Shown: positions 1-6,100 of the stretch, piece by piece
Layout of the letters: every line of letters begins with the position of its first letter
Position numbering within the stretch: the stretch's first letter is position 1
Source of the DNA: F23-D06 sp045132055
GTDB taxonomy: Bacteria; Bacteroidota; Bacteroidia; Bacteroidales; WCHB1-69
NCBI GenBank assembly: GCA_045132055.1
Contig: JBGURP010000004.1
Span: 1-12,025, forward strand
Length of the DNA: 12,025 bases
Reading direction: 5' to 3'
The notes under the pieces: model-generated
What the model was told of the DNA's origin: nothing
The model's input: only the letters and a program-made list of their open reading frames with translations
Database searches by the model: none
Position numbers and translations under genes: made by a program

Positions 1-13
1 AGCGCAAAAAAGG

Positions 14-86
<73 letters not shown>

Positions 87-93
87 CGGAGCA

Positions 94-138
94 AGAAAGT
101 CAACTAATTGAATATCAATCGGTTGACTTTTTATTTTT
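94..138 (+). terminator. Rho-independent terminator of the tRNA-Phe transcript
   Basis: AAAGTCAAC (96-104) pairs perfectly with GTTGACTTT (122-130). The stem continues inward through a T-G pair, one mismatch and four more pairs (107-110 with 116-119), leaving a 5-nt loop. A T-rich tail (TTATTTTTG) follows on the plus strand. The leftward regulator gene ends at 150, so the hairpin could also help end that transcript, although the minus-strand T tract is shorter. Confidence 0.8.
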
Positions 139-149
139 GTCCCCGTAAA

Positions 150-755
150 TTATTTACATCTATAACCTTTTACGTCTTTCGTGATAACGCCTTCGTCCAG
201 CATGTCAGAAAGCACGCGGCTGAGTGAAGGCCTTGTGGCACCTAATTGTTGGGCGACATCGGCGACGAAGGTGATGCTGCCGTGGACTTCGAGGTATTCG
301 AGAATGCGGTTGCGGAGGCCGTTGACAGCGAAAGTGCGCATCTTACCGCTCAGAAAATGGCCGCGCTCGGAAAGCACTTCAAGGAAGGCGCGAAGAACGG
401 TCGGCTCCTGCTGGAGGAACTCGAAAAACGCCTCGCGGTTGATGTGCCACACCACGCAATCTGTCAGAGCTGTAACCTCAACTGGAACGATGTTGGGTGT
501 GGCAAAAAGAAACGCTGGTGCCAGCAGCATTGGGGCTTTCAGACGGTCCACAAGCACCTCGCGACCTTCATCGCCCATCATGCGCGCCTCGGCCTGACCA
601 TCGACAAGCACCATCAGAGCACGACAAGGGTCGCCAACGTTGAGCATCCGTCTGTCCGCAGGATATTCCTGTCGGCGGCAAGGTTGGTTTAGAAGCCTCT
701 CTAAAGCCTCGTCGCTACATCCAGCAAAGAGTTTTATCTTTTTGAGTTCTTCCAT
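150..755 (-). CDS. hcpR: Crp/Fnr-family transcriptional regulator, HcpR-like
   Basis: This 201-aa protein has the two-domain Crp/Fnr layout: a cyclic-nucleotide-binding-like beta-barrel (about 1-110), a dimerisation helix (about 113-140) and a C-terminal winged helix-turn-helix (about 150-198). The recognition helix carries T174-R-P-S-L-S-R180. The position matching the half-site-reading Glu181 of E. coli CRP is Pro176, which fits a target other than TGTGA. The GE...RS phosphate-binding signature for cAMP is not seen around 70-95. The N-terminal four-cysteine pattern of Fnr is absent; cysteines are scattered at 13, 26, 44, 100 and 200. The gene is divergent from hcp. In Porphyromonas gingivalis and other anaerobes an HcpR regulator controls hcp under nitrosative stress, so the same role is inferred here. 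The ligand (possibly haem/NO) cannot be read from sequence. The ATG at 755 is the only sensible start and has no Shine-Dalgarno sequence. Confidence 0.85.
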   Translation of the reverse strand: MEELKKIKLFAGCSDEALERLLNQPCRRQEYPADRRMLNVGDPCRALMVLVDGQAEARMMGDEGREVLVDRLKAPMLLAPAFLFATPNIVPVEVTALTDCVVWHINREAFFEFLQQEPTVLRAFLEVLSERGHFLSGKMRTFAVNGLRNRILEYLEVHGSITFVADVAQQLGATRPSLSRVLSDMLDEGVITKDVKGYRCK

Positions 756-768
756 ATCATTTTTTTTG

Positions 769-776
769 CAAAAATA
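769..776 (-). promoter_or_regulatory. Likely -7 promoter element of the regulator gene
   Basis: On the minus strand the sequence is TATTTTTG, an exact match to the Bacteroidota -7 consensus TAnnTTTG. It lies 13 bp upstream of the ATG at 755, implying a very short leader. The region where a -33 TTTG would be expected is occupied by the GTAACA/TGTTAC palindrome, so the regulator may control its own gene. The area is AT-rich, so chance matches are possible. Confidence 0.45.
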
Positions 777-794
777 TAAAAAAAATTTATTGTT

Positions 795-808
795 GTAACA
801 TTTGTTAC
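795..808. promoter_or_regulatory. Palindromic operator, probable HcpR-type binding site
   Basis: GTAACA-TT-TGTTAC is a 14-bp dyad with perfect 6-bp arms, lying between the divergent regulator and hcp genes. Crp/Fnr dimers bind dyads of about this size and half-site spacing. Its centre (801.5) lies about 40 bp upstream of the start inferred from the hcp -7 box, the usual place for class II activation by Crp/Fnr proteins. It also covers the -33 region of the leftward regulator promoter, which would suit autoregulation. The dyad is seen directly; the identity of its binding protein is inferred from context. Confidence 0.7.
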
Positions 809-830
809 GCTTTACCTCGTTCAGCGGCTG

Positions 831-838
831 TAGTTTTG
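831..838 (+). promoter_or_regulatory. -7 promoter element of hcp
   Basis: TAGTTTTG matches the Bacteroidota -7 consensus TAnnTTTG exactly and lies 43 bp upstream of the hcp ATG. About 20 bp further up, where a -33 TTTG would be expected, the sequence is ACGC (807-810). The promoter therefore looks activator-dependent, and the palindrome at 795-808 is placed to supply that activation. Confidence 0.65.
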
Positions 839-881
839 CAGCCAGATTTCATTTCATTATTAACTCAAAATACAACGAACT

Positions 882-2543
882 ATGAACGAGAAAATGTTTT
901 GTTTCCAGTGTCAGGAAACTGCCGGATGCGTCGGCTGCAAGATTTCAGGAGTGTGCGGAAAGACCCCACAAGTGGCTCACGCCCAAGACCTTCTGATTTA
1001 TGTCCTTAAGGGACTTGGTGTTATTGCTAACCATCACCTACATGGCTGTGGGCAGGATTATTGCGATTTCCGCAAGAGCATCCACGCTTTTGTGAATGAT
1101 GCACTATTCTGTACCATCACCAATGCCAACTTCGACATGGAGAGCATCTACGCCCGCATCGACAAGGGCTTGGAATTGCGCGAGATGTTCAAAGACCGCG
1201 TGACCAACAAGAAAGGCATTGAACTGCCGAAACTTGATGTTTTGGATTGGAATTGCCCCCGCGAACAATACGACGAGAAAGCTCAAACCGTGGGCGTGTT
1301 AGCCGAGAGCAACGAGGACATCCGATCATTAAAAGAACTAACCACCTACGGACTGAAGGGCATGGCCGCCTACTTGGAGCACGCTGCCCGCCTCGGTCAG
1401 GTCGATAGCGACATCAACGAGGCTTTGCTGCAAACCCTTGGCCAATTAGTCACCTGCAACGATGCCAACGAACTCACCGCCTTGGTGCTGAAAACCGGCG
1501 AATGGGGCGTGAAGGCCATGGCCTTGCTAGACAAAGCCAACACGACCGCCTACGGTAATCCAGAAATCACCGAAGTGAACATCGGCGTGGGCAGCCGTCC
1601 TGGTATACTCATTAGCGGTCACGATCTCAACGACATCGAGCAACTGCTTGAACAAAGCAAGGACACGGGCATCGACATCTACACCCATAGCGAGATGCTT
1701 CCTGCGCATTATTATCCGAAACTCAAGAAATACAGCCACTTGAAAGGTAACTATGGCAACGCTTGGTGGAAACAGCGCGAAGAGTTTGAAGCCTTCAACG
1801 GCCCGATTCTGTTCACCACCAACTGCATCGTGCCGCCGACCGCCAACGCGACTTACAAAGACCGCATTTTTACCACCAACAGCACGGGTTTCCCGGGTTG
1901 GAAGCACATCCACGCTGATGCCAACGGCAAGAAGGACTTCAGCGAAATCATCGCTTTGGCCAAGACCTGCCCAGCCCCGAAGGAGATTGAAACGGGCAAG
2001 ATTGTGGGCGGTTTCGCTCACGAGCAGGTGTTTGCCCTTGCCGACAAGGTGGTGGAAGCCGTGAAGAGCGGTGCTATCCGCAAGTTCGTGGTGATGGCAG
2101 GCTGCGATGGTCGCATGAAGAGTCGCGAATATTACACTGAGTTTGCCAAGACCTTGCCCAAGGATTGCGTCATCCTCACGGCAGGCTGCGCCAAATACAA
2201 GTACAACAAACTCGCCTTGGGCGACATCGGCGGCATCCCTCGCGTTTTGGACGCTGGCCAGTGCAACGATAGTTATTCCTTGGCACTCATTGCCTTGAAA
2301 CTCAAGGAAGTGTTTGGCTTGGACGACGTGAACCAACTGCCTATCGCCTATAACATCGCGTGGTATGAGCAGAAGGCCGTCATCGTGCTGCTGGCTTTAC
2401 TGAGCCTCGGCGTGAAGAACATCCACCTTGGCCCGACCTTGCCCGCTTTCCTCTCCCCCAATGTGGCCAAAGTGCTCGTCGAGAACTTCGGCATTGGCGG
2501 CATCACGACTGTGGAAGAGGACATGAAGATGTTTGGAATTTAA
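882..2543 (+). CDS. hcp: Hydroxylamine reductase / hybrid cluster protein (Hcp)
   Basis: Hcp is a cytoplasmic iron-sulfur protein that reduces NO or hydroxylamine and protects anaerobes from nitrosative stress. The protein has 553 aa, the length of class I enzymes from strict anaerobes. The N-terminal cluster motif is C7-x2-C10-x8-C19-x5-C25, the [4Fe-4S] type, with an extra Cys16 inside it. All expected hybrid-cluster (4Fe-2S-2O) ligands are visible: His247 (SGHDLND), Glu271 (THSEMLPAH), Cys315 (TTNCIVPP), Cys408 (MAGCDGR), Cys436 (TAGCAKYKYN), Cys461 (AGQCNDSYS), Glu496 and Lys498 (WYEQKAV). Their order and spacing follow the Desulfovibrio enzyme as I recall it. No reductase partner (hcr) is adjacent. 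The ATG at 882 places the cysteine motif at the very N-terminus, as in the family. The gene stands alone between its own promoter and a strong terminator. Confidence 0.97.
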   Translation: MNEKMFCFQCQETAGCVGCKISGVCGKTPQVAHAQDLLIYVLKGLGVIANHHLHGCGQDYCDFRKSIHAFVNDALFCTITNANFDMESIYARIDKGLELREMFKDRVTNKKGIELPKLDVLDWNCPREQYDEKAQTVGVLAESNEDIRSLKELTTYGLKGMAAYLEHAARLGQVDSDINEALLQTLGQLVTCNDANELTALVLKTGEWGVKAMALLDKANTTAYGNPEITEVNIGVGSRPGILISGHDLNDIEQLLEQSKDTGIDIYTHSEMLPAHYYPKLKKYSHLKGNYGNAWWKQREEFEAFNGPILFTTNCIVPPTANATYKDRIFTTNSTGFPGWKHIHADANGKKDFSEIIALAKTCPAPKEIETGKIVGGFAHEQVFALADKVVEAVKSGAIRKFVVMAGCDGRMKSREYYTEFAKTLPKDCVILTAGCAKYKYNKLALGDIGGIPRVLDAGQCNDSYSLALIALKLKEVFGLDDVNQLPIAYNIAWYEQKAVIVLLALLSLGVKNIHLGPTLPAFLSPNVAKVLVENFGIGGITTVEEDMKMFGI

Positions 2544-2565
2544 GGTTTCTGTAACCTTTCTCATA

Positions 2566-2608
2566 AAAACCGCCGCAAGGGTTTTCGTGCTTTTTGCGGC
2601 GGTATTTG
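2566..2608 (+). terminator. Rho-independent terminator of hcp
   Basis: ACCGCCGCAA (2569-2578) pairs perfectly with TTGCGGCGGT (2594-2603), giving a GC-rich 10-bp stem with a 15-nt loop. It starts 25 bp after the hcp stop codon. The T tract after it is weak (ATTTG), but the stem is strong. Confidence 0.8.
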
Positions 2609-2655
2609 TAAACTAACAACTGAAGATGAGAATGATCTTTGAGTTTTATTACACG

Positions 2656-2683
2656 GTAGACAAAAAGTTTCATTTTTGTCTAC
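2656..2683. repeat. Perfect 11-bp hairpin
   Basis: GTAGACAAAAA (2656-2666) and TTTTTGTCTAC (2673-2683) are exact reverse complements around the 6-nt loop GTTTCA. The stem is followed by GAAGATGG rather than a T tract, so it is not an ordinary intrinsic terminator. It is too long and exact to dismiss easily as chance, but its function is unknown. Confidence 0.75.
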
Positions 2684-2686
2684 GAA

Positions 2687-2802
2687 GATGGTTAAAGTTG
2701 ACTAAATTTGATCAAATTTGACTAAGTAGCAAAAATCGAAAATTTCAAAAAGTGCTGATTTTCAGGGGTTTACTTATTCAAATTTAGTCAACATTAGTCA
2801 TC
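2687..2802. repeat. Imperfect 25-nt inverted repeat with nested palindrome
   Basis: The arms 2687-2711 and 2778-2802 are reverse complements at 22 of 25 positions, including a perfect 15-bp core, GTTGACTAAATTTGA (2697-2711), against its complement at 2778-2792. Just inside the left arm an extra copy of the core end makes a perfect 16-bp palindrome, AAATTTGATCAAATTT (2704-2719). A spacer of 66 bp separates the arms. The layout resembles a miniature inverted-repeat element or a long RNA stem. No clear target-site duplication is visible at its outer ends. Confidence 0.7.
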
Positions 2803-2813
2803 CTTATTCAAAT
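2773..2813. repeat. Direct repeat CTTATTCAAAT, two copies 30 bp apart
   Basis: CTTATTCAAAT occurs at 2773-2783 and again at 2803-2813, a start-to-start distance of exactly 30 bp. TTAGTCA also occurs twice in the same stretch (2784-2790 and 2794-2800). The first copy overlaps the right arm of the inverted repeat. Repeated short motifs at regular spacing can mark a protein-binding site, but this could be part of a repeat element. Confidence 0.55.
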
Positions 2814-2836
2814 CATTAAGTACTGTTGGTATCACG

Positions 2837-2873
2837 AAAAACGCTGACTCTCAATGAGTCGGCGTTTTTTTTG
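2837..2873 (+). terminator. Strong intrinsic terminator with no evident upstream gene
   Basis: AAAAACGCTGACTC (2837-2850) pairs with GAGTCGGCGTTTTT (2856-2869) through 14 positions with a single T-G wobble and a 5-nt loop. On the plus strand it runs straight into eight T residues (2865-2872). The hcp transcript already ends near 2608, so this is either a back-up terminator or the end of an unannotated small transcript. It also insulates the next promoter, which begins 8 bp later. Confidence 0.8.
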
Positions 2874-2880
2874 TTTGTTA

Positions 2881-2912
2881 TTTGCAAAGATATGAAAAAA
2901 CAAGTAAATTTG
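2881..2912 (+). promoter_or_regulatory. Bacteroidota promoter (-33 TTTG, -7 TAAATTTG)
   Basis: TTTG (2881-2884) and TAAATTTG (2905-2912) match the Bacteroidota -33 and -7 consensus elements exactly and are separated by 20 bp. Transcription would start about 2916-2920, a short distance before the ATG at 2932. No other promoter or strong terminator is evident before the large gene at 3164, so it probably drives both genes. Confidence 0.7.
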
Positions 2913-2931
2913 CATCAAAAAAACATACAAT

Positions 2932-3117
2932 ATGGCACATCCTTGCGAAAACTGTAAAATCCGTGCTCATTATGACGCTAAACCCAAATCACTGATGGGG
3001 CGTTTCTGGCGTTGGCACATCAATTTCTGTCCCGGATGGAAATCATACTTCAAATCATTGCCACCAGAGAAAAAAGCTGAATTGAGAGAAAAATATCAAT
3101 TTAAAAAGTATCAGTAA
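2932..3117 (+). CDS. Conserved-looking small cysteine-containing protein of unknown function (61 aa)
   Basis: This is a 61-aa basic, aromatic-rich protein. It has a C5-x2-C8 pair near the start, W26-R-W-H29 in the middle and F-C33-P-G-W36 after it. The tail (P44-P-E-K-K to the end) is charged and probably helical. Cys5, Cys8, His29 and Cys33 could form a small metal site, but this is inference. There is no signal peptide or membrane segment, so it is likely cytoplasmic. A well-formed promoter directly upstream and an ATG in the right place support real expression. It resembles small hypothetical proteins that I believe occur in other Bacteroidales, but I cannot assign a function. The gene ends 46 bp before the large TamB-like gene and is probably co-transcribed with it. 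A weak hairpin at 3108-3133 between them might reduce read-through. Confidence 0.8.
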   Translation: MAHPCENCKIRAHYDAKPKSLMGRFWRWHINFCPGWKSYFKSLPPEKKAELREKYQFKKYQ

Positions 3118-3163
3118 GGATAACCCTTGATACCCCTTTTTATCTGAAGAAGAAAGACAAGTC

Positions 3164-6100
3164 GTGAGTAAGAAGAGGCTGATCTGGAAAATACCATGCA
3201 TCGTCGTGGGTGTCATCATAGGAATAGTGCTGTTACTGCTGGTTGCAGTGACGGTCATTCTGGTGACTCCCGGAGCACGCACGGCTGTTCTGCAAAAATG
3301 CGTGACGGAAATCAACGAGCGAACCGACTTCGATGTGAGTCTGGGACGGCTGTATCTTTCTCCTTTCCATCATTCTCCAATGGTTCTCTATCGCGCCTAC
3401 AAAGGCAAGGAAGATCTGCCAATACACATAGAAATAGACAGTCTCTATATCGGTCATCGCGGTCAAGACACATTGTTATATGTACATGGCTTGCGTCTGC
3501 AAGGTTGTATGGATTATTTGGCCCGTACTATGGTGGTGGACCAACTGCTGCTGGAACAAGCGACAGTTCACTCCGACACGCTGATAGACGGAGTAGGCAT
3601 CGACGCCATATTGGGGCATCTGGATGTAAAGAGTCCGGGACTCAACATAACGGATGGAACGTACCCGCTGCACGGCTTGAAGTTGACGGATGCGTTTGTG
3701 AGTGTTGAGCTGCGCGACACCGGGACCGACATCGAGGACACAATCTCCACGTCTGCCCCAATGGTCATCGAGGTGCCGGACGGTGAAATGAAAAATATAC
3801 GGTTTGTGCTTGACCCGATGGGACTGGATTTACGTTTCGGCTCCCTGTCCACGAATGTGTTGGCAGACCTTGAGAACGACCTTTATGATGCACGGCACCT
3901 GAATATCGGCAATGCCTCGCTTACGCTTGAATCGCTGTACTTGCCATTTGACACGATCTATGGAGATGCGATGGTGGAATTGAGTAACAATTTGATTAAT
4001 TCTAACGGATTACACGTGCGCTCAGACTCATTAGGGGCAAAAGCGGATCTGATGGCCACGACGCTAAATATGGAGACGATGCGAGTGGACTTGGCAGGCA
4101 ATGCGGAATATCGCGGTAGTAAAACAAGCTTGAGAGGATTCTATGATATTGATGATGAGGTGTATGACATGCTGGTGGATGTTGAGCAAGTTGACATAAG
4201 TCCATACCTCAAAGACCGTCACCACGTGGAATTGGCAGGCAAAATACATGCGCAAGGCAAAGGGATAGACCCTTATTCCCCTGCGATGAAGTGCAAACTG
4301 GCCATGAATCTGACCGATTGTATCTATGACAGCATCAATGTATCCGGCCTTATTCTTGATGCTGAAATGGCCAATAATACAGTGGTCGGCGCCCTGTATC
4401 TGCCAGTTACGATGACAGACAGCGTCATGCGGATTAAGGCGGAGACGGAGCATCATTTTCTGGTATCTGATTTCTTTACACCGGAACAGATGAACGTGGA
4501 CTACCATACGCAGATGAAGAATATGGTTGCACACGTGGCAGGCGAGGATTTTGATGTTGACTATCTGAACCTTGACTTCACCACAGATACCGCCACATCA
4601 TTGAATGTTGTCACCCAAGGACTTACCATAGAGACACGAAGTCCGATGCATCTGCTCAGGCTGGTGGACGATGTGCAACCTCTGTTGGGTGTCGTCACAG
4701 ACTCGACCTTTGTGCAGTCCATCGTCTCGTTACAAGATTTGACAATGCTTGACACGCTCCGACAGCTTATACCAGCCATACAAGCGAAAATAGATCTGGC
4801 GAAAGGCAGCCCCGTCCAGAATATCATAGAGCGAATAGGGATGGATATCGAAGATGTTAGGCTGTTGCTGAAGTCCGATTCCATCCAATCCGACCTGGCC
4901 TTGGATGTCTCCATTCCGTATATTGACCATTTGGACGAAGACAGTACGGGACTGCACCTGCCAGCGGTTACGGCGACGTTGCAGATAAATATGACGGAAG
5001 GCAGGACCGCCGTCTCGCTCACGACCAACACCAGCATTAACGATGGCGTGATGGATGTTTATAGCCTCAGCACCGATGCCGCACTGCAGCTTGACCTGGA
5101 ACGGAACGGGCGCGAGCTGAGCGGCACCGGACATCTTGTGTTGGACAGCCTCGTGTACGATGGAATGCAACTCGGAAATCGAACGGCAGACATCCTGGTT
5201 TCACCATCGAAGCAGTATGAGAATGCCTTCCAGGCAGATGTGCGGTTGAACGACATCCCACTTGATCTGATAAGCAGCATTATTCAGATGGATGACATCG
5301 ACTTGGATGGTTTCGTTCAAGCTAAGGCTGCCGTAGATGGCATGCCTGCACAGTTTGACATCTCCGCCGAAGTGCTGCCTATAAATGTAAGTGCCACATA
5401 CAAACCATACAATGTGAAATTGAATTTGGGGGAAACGCCTATCGTAATGGAACATAATAATGTGATCTTAAACGATGTGCGCATCTATAGTATTGATAGT
5501 TCCTATCTGGCTATGAATGGTGGAATGGACCTCAATTCAATGCGTCTGGATGTCGATTTGGCTGCCGATGATTTCTCTCCGACAAAACTGGAGCCTAATG
5601 GACCTATCCCTGTCTATGGTGACTTGGCAACCGGTATCCGCGGACGGGTGACAGGTCCGCTGGATAGTATCCATGCCGCTGTGGATGTCACAATCCTGCC
5701 GACCACCGATTTGACCTATCCGATAGATGCGAAGAATATGGCGCAAGTCAAACCACAGGGCACGGTCAACGTACAATATAACACCGCCGATGGGGAACTT
5801 AACTTAGGCGGAAGGATAGATGTGGACGAAGGAGTGGTTCGCTATTCGCCCAAGTTATATCCAATGATACCTTTCAAAGTGGATACGGGAAGCTATGTTG
5901 CATTCAATGGTCCAATAGGTCAGACCTTTATGCACCTCTCCGCTTCGCAACAGGTGAAAGCGGATGTGCAATCGGAGGGCGAGGAGATGCGCCGTGTGGT
6001 CTTCAACACAGGCGTGCGTGTGGAGGGTGTGCTCGATTCGATAGGCATTGGCACCGTAGGCTTTTATATCGAAGCACCAAATGACGAGACCATAACACGC

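Larger units (their letters stand above)
2544..2931. other. Gene-free, structure-rich intergenic region
   Basis: No convincing protein gene lies in these 388 bp. The only small ORF I noticed (31 codons, 2626-2721) runs through a hairpin and one arm of an inverted repeat and looks like chance. The region holds the hcp terminator, a perfect hairpin (2656-2683), an imperfect 25-nt inverted repeat (arms at 2687-2711 and 2778-2802), short direct repeats, a second terminator (2837-2873) and the promoter of the next gene. The second terminator has no obvious gene to terminate, so a small RNA ending there is possible. A dispersed non-autonomous repeat would also fit. Confidence 0.6.

Noticed and set aside
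181..692. Plus-strand open frames across the regulator gene
   Set aside because: They are antisense to a clear Crp/Fnr protein and their translations are low-complexity, without domain signatures.
1527..2336. Long open frame (269 codons) on the minus strand inside hcp
   Set aside because: It lies wholly antisense to an hcp gene with every cluster ligand intact, and its translation shows no recognisable domain. It is explained by the codon use of hcp.
2542..2558. Small hairpin AAGGTT/AACCTT overlapping the hcp stop codon
   Set aside because: Only 6 bp, and a much stronger terminator follows. The internal GTAACC is not a full copy of the hcp operator dyad.
2626..2721. 31-codon ORF (ATG at 2626) downstream of hcp
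   Set aside because: It reads through the perfect hairpin and the left repeat arm, lies after the hcp terminator and has no clear promoter. A chance frame is more likely than a gene.
2687..2813. CRISPR array
   Set aside because: Repeats are short, mostly inverted and only two copies; there are no regular spacers and no cas genes.
3108..3141. Possible terminator between the 61-aa gene and the TamB-Omp85 gene (GTATCA/TGATAC followed by CCCCTTTTT)
   Set aside because: The stem is only 6 bp with a 14-nt loop. It might attenuate transcription but is too weak to call as a terminator.
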